Below, one piece after another: positions 1 to 7,991 of a DNA stretch of 64,000 nt; positions within the stretch are counted from its first letter, which is position 1, and each line of letters starts with the position of its first letter. The stretch covers positions 62,001-126,000 of the forward strand of contig NZ_QDFZ01000015.1 in NCBI RefSeq assembly GCF_003347605.1. The letters are read 5' to 3'. The notes beneath the pieces were generated by a model, which did no database searches, was not told where the DNA came from, and saw only the letters and a program-made list of their open reading frames with translations. A program made the translations under genes and the position numbers. The stretch comes from Chryseobacterium sp. KLBC 52. GTDB lineage: Bacteria > Bacteroidota > Bacteroidia > Flavobacteriales > Weeksellaceae.

Positions 1-68
1 CATTTTTTTTCACCATCCCAGTGTAAGGACTCTCTGCCACAGCTTGGACAATATTTCAATAATTTCAT
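1..68 (-). CDS. 5' end of a zinc-ribbon protein, probably a NUDIX hydrolase (partial)
   Basis: Only the first 22 or so codons lie in the window; the gene runs off the left edge. The reading frame begins MKLLKYCPSCG and continues ESLHWDGEKK. The CPxCG knuckle followed by WDGEKK resembles the short zinc ribbon that precedes the NUDIX domain in a group of Flavobacteriia pyrophosphohydrolases (family recalled, not searched). Its ATG overlaps the xerD stop codon by four bases (ATGA), so it is probably translated from the xerD transcript. Without the NUDIX box the enzyme class is a guess; the zinc knuckle and the start codon are directly visible. Confidence 0.5.
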   Translation of the reverse strand, partial: MKLLKYCPSCGRESLHWDGEKK

Positions 69-979
69 TGAGCAATATTAATATTTCTCGGGTGATAACT
101 CAAAATAACATCCCTTAATTCTTCCGTTTTCAGGTGCGTATAGATCTCCGTTGTCGTAATACTGGAGTGTCCCAGCATTTCCTGAATATAACGTAAATCG
201 GCTCCATTTTGTAATAAATGGGTCGCAAATGAATGTCTGAATGTGTGTGGAGATATTTTTTTGTTAACCCCTGCTTTATCTGTAAGTTCTTTAATAATAA
301 GAAATACGATTACTCTGGACATAGAAGTCCCACGACTGTTTAAAAACAGAGTGTCTTCATATTTCTTATTGATTTTACCTTTAGAACGAACCTCTTTGAT
401 ATAACTTTCAAGCAGATCAGCAGTATAATCAGCTAAAGGAACAAAACGGGTTTTGTTTCCTTTTCCGTTTACCTTGATGTATTGCTCTTTAAAGTTGATA
501 TTGGAGATCTTCAGATCGATCAGTTCAGAAACACGAAGCCCACAGCCATAGAGTACCTCTATGATGCATTGGTTTCTTTTTCCCAGATCTGTATTCACCT
601 CAATAGCAGCAATAATTTTGTTGATATCAGGCAGGCTTAAAGTATCAGGTAGATATAATCCCAGTTTTGGGCCTTCAAGTAACGCCGCAGGATTGTCTTC
701 ACGATATTCATCCTCCAGCAGAAATTTAAAGAAAGCTTTGATGGAAGATATCCACCTTGCCTGTGATCTCTCACTGAATTTCTGTTTGGAAAGATTGAAA
801 ATGTATTCCTGCAGGTTTTCGTAACCGATGGAGTCTGGACCGACGTTTTCCAGATCCTCTTCTGCGTAATCTTTTAATTTCTTAATGTCCCGAACGTAGG
901 CGTCGAGTGTGTTTTCTGAAAAATTTCTTTCGAAACGAAGAAATATTTCAAAATCTTTGATCTTTTCATCCCAAGTCAT
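65..979 (-). CDS. xerD: Tyrosine recombinase XerD/XerC family
   Basis: Site-specific tyrosine recombinase of 304 residues, the usual length for chromosome-dimer resolvases acting at dif. The N-terminal SAM-like core-binding domain covers about residues 5-90. The catalytic domain follows with R149 (CGLRVSEL), K173, H245 and R248 (HTFRHSFATH), H271 (LGHSSITTTEIYTH) and the nucleophile Y280, so all active-site positions are present. It lies between a deaminase gene (6 bp away) and a zinc-ribbon gene (overlap), with no integron or phage genes near it. This favours a housekeeping Xer over a mobile-element integrase. Whether it is the XerC or the XerD paralogue cannot be settled from one gene. Confidence 0.9.
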   Translation of the reverse strand: MTWDEKIKDFEIFLRFERNFSENTLDAYVRDIKKLKDYAEEDLENVGPDSIGYENLQEYIFNLSKQKFSERSQARWISSIKAFFKFLLEDEYREDNPAALLEGPKLGLYLPDTLSLPDINKIIAAIEVNTDLGKRNQCIIEVLYGCGLRVSELIDLKISNINFKEQYIKVNGKGNKTRFVPLADYTADLLESYIKEVRSKGKINKKYEDTLFLNSRGTSMSRVIVFLIIKELTDKAGVNKKISPHTFRHSFATHLLQNGADLRYIQEMLGHSSITTTEIYTHLKTEELRDVILSYHPRNINIAQ

Positions 980-985
980 TTGTGC

Positions 986-1408
986 TTATTTTTTTAGTTC
1001 ACAGTCCGATATTTGTTCTATTTCAATGTTATGGTTCCTCAGGAACGATATTCCATCGTCATCCGAATACTCATTAATATACACCAGTCTCGTAATCCCT
1101 GCCTGCAGAATCAGCTTGCTGCATTCTTTACAGGGAGACAGCGTTAAATATAACGTTGCTCCTTTTGCAGATTGGGTAGAGGCAGCCAGCTTTAATATAG
1201 CATTGGCTTCCGCATGCAATACGTACCAGTGTGTTTTTCCATCTTCATCTTCACAGCAGTTTTCGAATCCCGAAGGAGTCCCGTTGTAACCATCTGAAAT
1301 AATCATCCTATCTTTTACGATAAGAGCTCCCACCTGTTTTCTCTTACAGTAGGAGAGTTTTGCCCATTCCTGAGCCATTTTTAGATAAGCTTTATCAAAC
1401 TTATTCAT
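986..1408 (-). CDS. dCMP/cytidine deaminase family protein (ComEB-like)
   Basis: Zinc-dependent deaminase of 140 residues. The catalytic HAEANAIL motif (His zinc ligand plus proton-shuttling Glu) and the downstream PCKEC zinc-binding pair are present. The N-terminal region (KLSYCKRKQVGALIVKD, GYNGTPSG) matches deoxycytidylate deaminases, which convert dCMP to dUMP for thymidylate synthesis. The gene sits six bases upstream of xerD in the same direction and is probably cotranscribed with it. tRNA or guanine deaminases share the HAE/PCxxC motifs, but the KRKQVGA and NGTPSG elements favour dCMP. Confidence 0.85.
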   Translation of the reverse strand: MNKFDKAYLKMAQEWAKLSYCKRKQVGALIVKDRMIISDGYNGTPSGFENCCEDEDGKTHWYVLHAEANAILKLAASTQSAKGATLYLTLSPCKECSKLILQAGITRLVYINEYSDDDGISFLRNHNIEIEQISDCELKK

Positions 1409-1462
1409 ACCGCAGCATTGTTTTTTTTCGAAATAATTTGGATTAAAATCTTTTAGAAAGAT

Positions 1463-2230
1463 TTAGAAGTTAGGCTTTCTCTTCTCTAGAAACGCAGTAA
1501 CTCCTTCTTTCTTATCTTCCATTTCAAAAAGTTCTCCGAAATATTTGATTTCAGTTTCAAAACCTTTCTCCGTATCCGATAAATTCACGGCATTGATAGC
1601 CTTCGATATTGCCATTGGTGAATTGTAGGCAATCGTGTTTGCTAATTCTTTCGTTTTGGTTAATAATTCTTCAATAGGGTATACTTCATTCACCAGTCCG
1701 ATCTCTTTTGCTTTTTGAGCAGGGATCATTTTGGCAGAGAAGATCATTTCATTGGCAATACCTTTTCCTACAAGCTTGGGAAGCCTCTGGGTTCCTCCAT
1801 ATCCCGGAATTAATCCAAGAGTTACTTCAGGAAGCCCTAATCTGGCGTTTTCCGATGCGTATCTGATGTGGCATGCCATGGCAAGCTCTAAACCTCCTCC
1901 TAATGCAAAACCGTTTACGGCTGCAATGACAGGTTTAGACATATTTTCAATTTTGTTGAACAATGTATTCTGTCCGTTTCTTGCAAGTTCTTCAGCTTTT
2001 TCCTGTCCGAATTCACTGAATTCCTTGATGTCAGCTCCCGCTACAAAAGATTTTTCTCCACTTCCGGTAAGGATAATTACTCTGCATGAAGTGTCAGCGT
2101 TAAGCTCATCCAGTGCGGTACTGATTTCCTGAATTGTTTTGGCATTTAAAGCATTTAAACTCTCAGGTCTGTTTATGGTAATAATAGATAATTTATCTTC
2201 TTTTTTTAATAATATGTTCTCGTAACTCAT
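1463..2230 (-). CDS. Enoyl-CoA hydratase/isomerase (crotonase family)
   Basis: Crotonase-fold protein of 255 residues, expected to hydrate 2-trans-enoyl-CoA in beta-oxidation or short-chain acid metabolism in the cytoplasm. The oxyanion-hole segment (SFVAGADIKEF), the first catalytic Glu region (NGFALGGGLELAMACHIR) and the second (GLPEVTLGLIPGYGGTQRL) are intact. Both glutamates of classical hydratases are present, which argues for hydratase rather than isomerase activity. The start is the ATG giving MSYENILLKKED. A nearly matched -7 box lies upstream on the minus strand. Substrate chain length cannot be read from sequence. Confidence 0.88.
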   Translation of the reverse strand: MSYENILLKKEDKLSIITINRPESLNALNAKTIQEISTALDELNADTSCRVIILTGSGEKSFVAGADIKEFSEFGQEKAEELARNGQNTLFNKIENMSKPVIAAVNGFALGGGLELAMACHIRYASENARLGLPEVTLGLIPGYGGTQRLPKLVGKGIANEMIFSAKMIPAQKAKEIGLVNEVYPIEELLTKTKELANTIAYNSPMAISKAINAVNLSDTEKGFETEIKYFGELFEMEDKKEGVTAFLEKRKPNF

Positions 2231-2276
2231 TTTTCCACTTTAAAATATCATCCTTTGCAAATTATGAATTTTTTAC

Positions 2277-2319
2277 AAAAAAAAGGAAAAAATATTATTT
2301 TTTTTTCCTTTTTTTTAAT
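2277..2319 (-). terminator. A/T-rich hairpin downstream of katA
   Basis: An AAAAGG...CCTTTT hairpin with long A and T runs lies just beyond the katA stop. Read on the minus strand it gives a weak stem followed by a T-rich stretch. It fits a factor-independent terminator separating katA from the enoyl-CoA hydratase gene, although the stem contains only two G-C pairs. Confidence 0.45.
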
Positions 2320-2335
2320 TTATCATTCAATATGA

Positions 2336-3823
2336 TTATTTGGAATGATTCATCATATTTGCATCAATATTGACGTTTAGTTGAGAAGCCACTTTCATGC
2401 CAAGCTCAATGTTAGCACGGAAAAAGTGACATAGTTGTCTGTTGATAATCTCATCTTTCTTAGACCCGGTAATACCACTCATGCTGCCTACAATATTTTT
2501 GATCAGATGATCTCTGTCTTCTGCATTCATCGCTTTTGAATACAAAAGTCCAGGTTGGGTATAGTGGTCACTATCGTTGTCATTTCTGTTGTAGCTGGCA
2601 ACATGGGCACTGTCTAACTCATATTCATAGTTTTTATAGGATGAATCTGCTTGGATGTCATCAAAACTGTTAGGATGGTAATTCGGCTTGTCCTGATACT
2701 GGCTTGAATCTGCCATAAAACCGTCTCTCTGGTAATTGTTGACCGCAAAAGGACATCTGTTCACTTCCAGCTGATGGGCGTTGACACCTACTCTGTAACG
2801 GTGGGCATCAGGATATGAGAATAATCTTCCCTGAAGCATTTTGTCCGGTGAAAAACTGATTCCGTTAATTAAGTTACTTGGAGAAAAAGTAGACTGTTCC
2901 ACGTGAGCGAAATAATTAACAGGTACTTCGTTCAGTTCCATTTCTCCTACCTCAATTAATGGGAAATCATCATGGAACCATACTTTAGTTACATCAAACG
3001 GATTCCATCTGAAATCTTTCGCCTGCTCCTCTGTCATCACCTGTATAAATAAAGTCCATTTCGGGAAATCTCCGTTTTCAATAGCGTTGCAAAGATCTTC
3101 CTGTGCAAAGTCAGGGTTTTCTCCAGCCATTTTTACGGCTTCTTCATCCGTGAAGTTTTTTACACCTTGTTTTGTTTTAAAATGGAATTTTACCCATACT
3201 CTCTCATTTTTATCATTGATCATGGAGAACGTATGAGATCCGAAACCGTGCATATGTCTGTAGCCGTGAGGTGTTCCTCTGTCTGACATCAATATAAGAA
3301 CCTGATGAAGTGATTCCGGGTTTAAGCTCCAGAAATCCCACATCATGGTGGCACTTTTCAGGTTGGTTTTCGGTACCCTTTTCTGGGTGTGGATAAAATC
3401 CGGGAATTTTTTTGCATCCTTAATAAAGAATACCGGAGTATTATTTCCTACCAGGTCCCAGTTTCCATCTTCCGTATAAAATTTTAAAGCAAATCCTCTT
3501 GGGTCTCTTGCAGTATCGGCACTTCCTTTTTCGCCTCCCACAGTAGAAAATCTTGCAAACATTCTGCATGAGTTTCCTACTTTTGAAAACAGTTTTGCTT
3601 TCGTGTACTGGCTGATATCATGCGTTACGGTAAAAGTTCCGTACGCTCCGCTTCCTTTGGCATGCACAATTCTTTCAGGAATTCTTTCCCTAACGAAATG
3701 TGCAAGATTCTCCTGAAGAATAAAGTCCTGCAGCAATACCGGGCCTCTTGGTCCTACCGTCTGTGAATCCTGATGTTCAAAATAAGGTGCGCCGTTACTT
3801 AACGTTAATTTTTTAGAATCCAT
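2336..3823 (-). CDS. katA: Monofunctional haem catalase
   Basis: Small-subunit haem catalase that dismutates hydrogen peroxide. I place the start at the ATG giving MDSKKLTLSNGAPY (495 residues), which matches the usual N terminus of the family. An in-frame TTG 45 bases upstream would add 15 non-homologous residues. The distal haem His is in RIVHAKGSGAYGTF, the distal Asn in LVGNNTPVFF and the proximal Tyr in FSYPDAHRYRVG. The length fits clade-3 type catalases of about 480-500 residues. The gene is divergent from an OxyR-type regulator with about 130 bp between start codons, the classic layout for peroxide-inducible control. Confidence 0.95.
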   Translation of the reverse strand: MDSKKLTLSNGAPYFEHQDSQTVGPRGPVLLQDFILQENLAHFVRERIPERIVHAKGSGAYGTFTVTHDISQYTKAKLFSKVGNSCRMFARFSTVGGEKGSADTARDPRGFALKFYTEDGNWDLVGNNTPVFFIKDAKKFPDFIHTQKRVPKTNLKSATMMWDFWSLNPESLHQVLILMSDRGTPHGYRHMHGFGSHTFSMINDKNERVWVKFHFKTKQGVKNFTDEEAVKMAGENPDFAQEDLCNAIENGDFPKWTLFIQVMTEEQAKDFRWNPFDVTKVWFHDDFPLIEVGEMELNEVPVNYFAHVEQSTFSPSNLINGISFSPDKMLQGRLFSYPDAHRYRVGVNAHQLEVNRCPFAVNNYQRDGFMADSSQYQDKPNYHPNSFDDIQADSSYKNYEYELDSAHVASYNRNDNDSDHYTQPGLLYSKAMNAEDRDHLIKNIVGSMSGITGSKKDEIINRQLCHFFRANIELGMKVASQLNVNIDANMMNHSK

Positions 3824-3871
3824 ATCATTAATGATTTGTATAAATGTTTTTTGTTTTTCTAAATCCAAGTG

Positions 3872-3879
3872 TAAAGGTA
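3872..3879 (-). promoter_or_regulatory. Putative katA -7 box
   Basis: On the minus strand TACCTTTA matches the Bacteroidetes -7 consensus TAnnTTTG at five of the six fixed positions. It would start transcription roughly 45 nt before the katA ATG. There is no TTG at the expected -33 spacing, which would suit a promoter that needs an activator such as the divergent OxyR. Inference only. Confidence 0.4.
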
Positions 3880-3908
3880 ATGAATATCAAATTTACTTGA
3901 ATTTTTAA

Positions 3909-3937
3909 TTGGTAATAGCAAAAACGTTATATCTTTG
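3909..3937 (+). promoter_or_regulatory. Promoter of oxyR
   Basis: TTG at 3909-3911 is followed after 18 bp by TATCTTTG at 3930-3937, a full match to the Bacteroidetes -33/-7 arrangement (TTG, TAnnTTTG). The predicted start site leaves a leader of about 15 nt before the oxyR ATG. The intergenic region between katA and oxyR must also hold the OxyR operator, which I could not delimit. Confidence 0.6.
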
Positions 3938-3957
3938 TAATAGATAATATTAATCAA

Positions 3958-4908
3958 ATGAACATTCAGCAACTGGAGTATCTTATCGCTGTTGATAAGT
4001 ATAAACATTTTGGTAAGGCCGCTCAGGCGTGTTTTATTACCCAACCTACGTTAAGTGCCATGATACAGAAATTTGAGGATGAACTGGATGTAAAGGTTTT
4101 CGACAGAACGACCCACCCGATCCGTACCACGGACGTAGGTCTTCAGATTATTGATCAGGCAAAGGTAATTATCGAGTCTGTCAATGAGCTGAAAAACAAA
4201 GCCAACCTTTTGAATAATATTTTAGGAGGAACAATCAATCTGGGAATCATTCCTACGGTGTCTTCTTTCATTCTGCCAACAGAGATTTTTAAATTCCTGG
4301 AGGATAATCCGAAGATTCAGATGAATGTAAAAGAAATGACAACTGATAATATTATTAAAGCATTGAAAGCAGGAGAACTGGATGCCGGAATTATTTCTAC
4401 TCCGTACGATACTGCTGACGAGTTTTATCAGGATTTCCTTTTCAACGAGGAGCTGATGATTTACAGCTCCAATACAGAAGCTAACAAAAAGAATTCTTAC
4501 ATCATTCCGGAAGATCTGAATGTAGAGAAAGTATGGCTTCTTGAAGAAGGAAACTGCCTGAGAAATCAGTTTGAAAATATCTGTCATCTGAAAGAAAATA
4601 CCCTGAAGCCAAAAAATTTGGATTTCTTAGCTTCCAATATCCAGACTTTGGTACATATGGTGGATAAAGTAGGGGGTATCAGTATTCTGCCGGAACTGGC
4701 ACTGAGCCAGCTTTCAGAAGAGCAGAAGAAAAATGTTTTCAGATTCAAAAAACCTTTCCCATATCGCGAAATCAGTATTATTTATTATAAACCAACCTTC
4801 AAACAAAAGATTATTGATGAATTATCACATTCTATCAAAACTTCTTTAGAACTTAAGTTGAATTACCACGAAAGTCCGAAAGAATTTGTAAGCATTAAGC
4901 CTCAGTAA
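3958..4908 (+). CDS. oxyR: Hydrogen peroxide-responsive LysR-type regulator OxyR
   Basis: LysR-family protein of 316 residues. The winged helix-turn-helix is at about residues 1-60 (MNIQQLEYLIAVDKYKHFGK, then CFITQPTLSAMIQKFEDEL), and the substrate-binding-like sensor domain covers about 90-300. The key feature is C200 and C209 in EEGNCLRNQFENICHLKE. These match the position and nine-residue spacing of the redox pair C199/C208 in E. coli OxyR, where peroxide drives disulfide formation. Together with the divergent catalase gene this supports a peroxide sensor rather than a generic LysR regulator. Targets beyond katA are unknown. Confidence 0.88.
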   Translation: MNIQQLEYLIAVDKYKHFGKAAQACFITQPTLSAMIQKFEDELDVKVFDRTTHPIRTTDVGLQIIDQAKVIIESVNELKNKANLLNNILGGTINLGIIPTVSSFILPTEIFKFLEDNPKIQMNVKEMTTDNIIKALKAGELDAGIISTPYDTADEFYQDFLFNEELMIYSSNTEANKKNSYIIPEDLNVEKVWLLEEGNCLRNQFENICHLKENTLKPKNLDFLASNIQTLVHMVDKVGGISILPELALSQLSEEQKKNVFRFKKPFPYREISIIYYKPTFKQKIIDELSHSIKTSLELKLNYHESPKEFVSIKPQ

Positions 4909-4973
4909 TGGAAATGCTTTAAAGTGATAGAAATCATCAATTTAAATAAAAGTATAATTAATAAACAAAATTT

Positions 4974-5004
4974 TTGAGTATTAGGAAAATAGTACTTAAA
5001 TTTG
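4974..5004 (+). promoter_or_regulatory. Promoter of metK
   Basis: TTG at 4974-4976 and TAAATTTG at 4997-5004, 20 bp apart, match the Bacteroidetes -33/-7 consensus. The expected transcription start, near 5010, lies immediately before the SAM-II-like aptamer, so the transcript would begin with the riboswitch. Confidence 0.65.
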
Positions 5005-5018
5005 CTGACGTTTATTAC

Positions 5019-5068
5019 GAGGAAAAATTTGACCTGATTGCAACCTCTATAAAAAAATGCTAAAACAG
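5019..5068 (+). promoter_or_regulatory. SAM-II riboswitch in the metK leader
   Basis: The 50-nt leader segment carries the conserved blocks of the SAM-II (SAM-alpha) aptamer in order. The P1 5' strand is GAGG (5019-5022), followed by ATTTGACC, TTGCAACC, and the P1 3' strand CCTC (5044-5047). An A-rich linker leads to GCTAAAACAG (5059-5068). The 3' CAG can pair with CTG in the loop (5034-5036) to make the pseudoknot. The family binds S-adenosylmethionine and usually occludes translation start signals of methionine/SAM genes. Here it precedes the SAM synthetase gene by 77 nt. I saw no strong terminator in the leader. Recognition is from memory of the family consensus; a covariance-model search would settle it. 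Confidence 0.8.
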
Positions 5069-5145
5069 TATTCTTTTTTCTGGGCAATTTCATTCATATT
5101 TTTCGCAAATACAATTTTTTAAATCTTTAAAAACAAAAGAATTAT

Positions 5146-6426
5146 ATGTCTTATTTATTTACATCTGAATCAGTTTCAGAAGGACATCCGGATAAAATTG
5201 CCGATCAAATTTCCGATGCATTAATCGACCATTTCCTGGCATACGATAAAGATTCAAAAGTAGCATGTGAAACTCTTGTAACTACCGGACAGGTGGTATT
5301 GGCAGGAGAAGTAAAATCAGATGCGTACCTTGATGTACAGACTATTGCCAGAGAAGTAATCAACGGAATCGGGTATACGAAAGGTGAATACATGTTCAAT
5401 GGAGACTCTTGCGGAGTTATTTCTGCAATCCACGAGCAGTCACCTGATATCAACCAGGGAGTTGACAGAGCTGTAAATGATGAGTCTTTCGAAGCTAAAG
5501 CAAATGCACAGGGAGCTGGAGATCAGGGAATGATGTTCGGGTATGCAACCAACGAGACGGCTAATTATATGCCTCTGGCATTGGATCTTGCCCATACAAT
5601 TCTGAAAGAACTTTCTGCCATCAGAAGAGAAAATAAGGAAATCACTTATCTTCGTCCGGATGCAAAAAGCCAGGTAACGATTGAGTATTCTGATGATCAT
5701 AAGCCTATCAGAATAGATTCTATTGTAGTTTCAACTCAGCACGATGACTTTGGTACGGAAGAAGAAATGCTGAATAAGATCCGTGAGGATATCAAAAATA
5801 TTCTGGTTCCAAGAGTCGTTGCGCAGCAAACTGAAGAAATCAAAGCTTTATTCAACGATCAGATCAAATATCACATCAATCCTACCGGGAAATTTGTAAT
5901 CGGAGGACCTCACGGAGATACAGGTCTTACAGGTAGAAAAATCATCGTTGATACCTACGGTGGTAAAGGTGCCCACGGTGGTGGTGCTTTCTCTGGAAAA
6001 GACCCTTCTAAAGTAGACAGAAGTGCTGCATATGCTACAAGACATATTGCTAAGAACCTAGTAGCTGCCGGAGTAGCGGATGAAGTTTTGGTACAGGTTT
6101 CTTACGCCATTGGAGTAGCTGAGCCTTGTGGCTTATACATCAATACTTACGGAACTGCGAAAGTAGATCTTCATGATGGGGATATCGCGAAAAAAGTTTC
6201 TGCTATTTTTGATTTAAGACCTTATGCTATCGAGCAGAACTTAAAATTAAGAAACCCTATTTATCAGGAAACAGCGTCTTACGGACACATGGGTAAAGAG
6301 CACTATGTAGCTGATAAAACTTTCAATAAAGGCCATAAGAATGAGATTACGTTAAAAGATCTTGAGTTCTTTACCTGGGAGAAACTAGACAAAGTAGAGG
6401 AGATTAAAACCGCTTTTGGAATTTAA
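5146..6426 (+). CDS. metK: S-adenosylmethionine synthetase
   Basis: Methionine adenosyltransferase of 426 residues, making SAM from methionine and ATP in the cytoplasm. Diagnostic motifs are [16 protein letters not shown] near the N terminus, [12 protein letters not shown] (ATP/methionine site, about residue 122) and the P-loop-like [16 protein letters not shown]. The length is slightly above the 380-400 of most bacterial enzymes but usual for Bacteroidetes. The gene stands alone between a SAM-II-like leader and a terminator hairpin, so it is probably monocistronic and feedback-controlled by its product. Confidence 0.97.
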   Translation: MSYLFTSESVSEGHPDKIADQISDALIDHFLAYDKDSKVACETLVTTGQVVLAGEVKSDAYLDVQTIAREVINGIGYTKGEYMFNGDSCGVISAIHEQSPDINQGVDRAVNDESFEAKANAQGAGDQGMMFGYATNETANYMPLALDLAHTILKELSAIRRENKEITYLRPDAKSQVTIEYSDDHKPIRIDSIVVSTQHDDFGTEEEMLNKIREDIKNILVPRVVAQQTEEIKALFNDQIKYHINPTGKFVIGGPHGDTGLTGRKIIVDTYGGKGAHGGGAFSGKDPSKVDRSAAYATRHIAKNLVAAGVADEVLVQVSYAIGVAEPCGLYINTYGTAKVDLHDGDIAKKVSAIFDLRPYAIEQNLKLRNPIYQETASYGHMGKEHYVADKTFNKGHKNEITLKDLEFFTWEKLDKVEEIKTAFGI

Positions 6427-6450
6427 TTTCTCTTTGAAGAATAATAAATG

Positions 6451-6485
6451 AACTGCTTTATCTTTGGATAAGGCAGTTTTTTTTA
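6451..6485 (+). terminator. metK terminator
   Basis: AACTGCTTTATC, loop TTTG, then GATAAGGCAGTT forms a 12-bp stem with one internal G-T pair, followed directly by a run of Ts. It is a clear factor-independent terminator 25 bp after the metK stop. Confidence 0.85.
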
Positions 6486-6511
6486 ATTTTACACCTTAAT
6501 AATATAGAAAG

Positions 6512-7003
6512 ATGATGAATTTTCGAACTGTAGTTGCTGTCATGTCCCTGTTTTTGCTAAGTTCTTTAGTAAAAGCCCAATATACCATGCATAAAATGAT
6601 CAGTGTAGGGTATACTTACCAGAATCAAAGTTTTGGTGAAGTAGGAGGTAAATTACTTTTTCTTAAAAATGATGATGTGATTTACAGATTGGGAGGATCT
6701 GCAATGATGGGATCTGTAGATTCTAAATTTGCTATTATGCCAAAACTACAGGCTGATGTCCTTCTTAATTTTGAAAAAAATGTAGACTTCTATCACTCGT
6801 ATTACTTTTTAGCAGGAGTAGAAGGTACCAATAAATACATTGCCCCTAAGATCGGAGTTACCCTATTTGGGATGCTTGACCTTACAGGAGGCTATGCCTT
6901 TCCTATCGGAGACACCCGACTGAACGGTAAAGAGATGAAAGGACTTAATATTAATTTTACATTAAATATCCCTACTGTATTTATTCATGACATGTTTAAG
7001 TGA
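6512..7003 (+). CDS. Secreted or outer-membrane protein of unknown function
   Basis: 163 residues with a Sec signal peptide (FRTVVAVMSLFLLSSLVKAQ, cleavage after AQ likely near residue 23). The mature part has alternating hydrophobic and polar residues with many Gly and aromatic positions (VGYTYQNQSFGEVGGKLLF, PKIGVTLFGMLDLTGGYAF, NINFTLNIPTVFI). This suggests a small beta-barrel or beta-rich periplasmic protein. I do not recognise a named family. It stands alone after the metK terminator and before a sigma-factor gene, so context gives no function. Confidence 0.65.
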   Translation: MMNFRTVVAVMSLFLLSSLVKAQYTMHKMISVGYTYQNQSFGEVGGKLLFLKNDDVIYRLGGSAMMGSVDSKFAIMPKLQADVLLNFEKNVDFYHSYYFLAGVEGTNKYIAPKIGVTLFGMLDLTGGYAFPIGDTRLNGKEMKGLNINFTLNIPTVFIHDMFK

Positions 7004-7197
7004 TTTTTTTTAGATTTTTCTCTATAAAATTTAATAATAGGTTAACAGTTATTAAAAAATTATTATATTTACATCATAATAATTGTACTACCGCCTATAG
7101 AAGAGACTCTACTCAAGAACTGTTTTGTTTTACAGCAAAGGCCAGAAGAAATATCTGGTAGAATGCCTGTCTGCAAATATTTATATTGAGAAGAGTT

Positions 7198-7788
7198 ATG
7201 AAATCAAAATCGGATAGTTTACTAATTTCCCTTTACCAGAAAGGTGATGAGAGCGCGTTGTCAACCCTCATTCACCGTCATCAGAGAGAACTTTTTACAT
7301 TCATTTTTTACAAAATTAATGATGAAGATTTAGCCAACGATATCTTCCAGGATACATTCATGAAGATTATTGTCATGCTGAAAGAAGGACGCTATAACGA
7401 AGAAGGCAAATTTATTCTTTGGGCGAAAAGAATTTCCCACAATTTAATCATTGATCATTTCAGGTCAAAAGCCAAGAATATCAAAGTTTCAGAAACTACT
7501 TTTGAAACAGATGAATATTCTATCTTTGATTTAATCAGAGAACCTTCGGAAAATATTGAGGATCAGCTTGTGACCAACCAGATTCAGGAGGATCTTATGA
7601 GGATGTTACTGTTTTTGCCACAAAACCAGCAGGAGGTAATCAAACTGAGGTTTTTTGATGGTCTGAGTTTCAAAGAAATTGCAGACCATACAGAGATGAG
7701 CATTAATACTACGCTAGGAAGAGTAAGGTATGCACTGATAAACCTGAGAAAAATCATGGATGAAAATAATATAATCTTAACAAGATAG
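7198..7788 (+). CDS. Sigma-70 family (ECF-type) RNA polymerase sigma factor
   Basis: 196 residues from the ATG giving MKSKSDSLL; an in-frame TTG 12 bases upstream is less likely. Region 2 covers about residues 20-90 (HRHQRELFTFIFYKINDED, DIFQDTFMKII) and region 4 about 135-190 (MLLFLPQNQQEVIKLRFFDG, LSFKEIADHTEMSINTTLGR). Region 3 is missing, as in ECF sigma factors. No anti-sigma gene with a membrane helix follows. Instead a 44-codon ORF lies 48 bp downstream. A leader of more than 100 nt separates the gene from any plausible -7 box. Confidence 0.9.
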   Translation: MKSKSDSLLISLYQKGDESALSTLIHRHQRELFTFIFYKINDEDLANDIFQDTFMKIIVMLKEGRYNEEGKFILWAKRISHNLIIDHFRSKAKNIKVSETTFETDEYSIFDLIREPSENIEDQLVTNQIQEDLMRMLLFLPQNQQEVIKLRFFDGLSFKEIADHTEMSINTTLGRVRYALINLRKIMDENNIILTR

Positions 7789-7836
7789 ATAATATTTCAG
7801 GAAATTTCGCGTTTTTAAGGAAAACATACTTCGCTT

Positions 7837-7971
7837 ATGAAAAAAAATGACTCCTTAAAAGTGAAAACTTTGAAACCTAAAAAACAAACAATTGATTTTT
7901 TGCTGAATTTTTCCAAAAGCCTTGAGATTGTGAAAAGCAAGAGCAAAAATTATCCTATTACAAAAAATTAA
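7837..7971 (+). CDS. Small basic protein of 44 residues downstream of the sigma factor
   Basis: A complete ORF from ATG to TAA. It starts MKKNDSLKVKTLKPKKQT, has a short amphipathic middle (IDFLLNFSKSLEIVKSK) and ends KNYPITKN. About one residue in four is Lys. It has no signal peptide or transmembrane segment. It lies 48 bp after the sigma-factor stop in the same direction. I have an impression that a similar peptide follows this sigma gene in other Chryseobacterium genomes, but cannot verify it. If translated, a role as an anti-sigma or partner peptide is possible but speculative. Confidence 0.5.
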   Translation: MKKNDSLKVKTLKPKKQTIDFLLNFSKSLEIVKSKSKNYPITKN

Positions 7972-7977
7972 AATTAT

Positions 7978-7985
7978 TAACTTTG
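7978..7985 (+). promoter_or_regulatory. Putative -7 box next to the HAD gene start
   Basis: TAACTTTG matches TAnnTTTG fully. It ends only six bases before the chosen ATG of the HAD gene, so transcription from it would give a nearly leaderless message. No TTG is seen at the -33 spacing. Confidence 0.4.
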
Positions 7986-7991
7986 TGCTGT

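Noticed and set aside
561..824. ORF on the plus strand within xerD
   Set aside because: It lies wholly antisense to a strongly conserved recombinase and has no protein-like features; it is a shadow frame.
65..979. Integrase of a mobile element
   Set aside because: Length and motifs fit a housekeeping Xer protein; there are no attachment-site repeats, tRNA or phage genes nearby.
3824..3868. Upstream TTG start for the catalase gene
   Set aside because: It adds 15 residues not seen in the family, and would place the start codon at or before the predicted transcript start.
5048..5145. Terminator-type expression platform for the metK riboswitch
   Set aside because: No stable hairpin followed by a T run is visible between the aptamer and the ATG; a translational mechanism is more likely.
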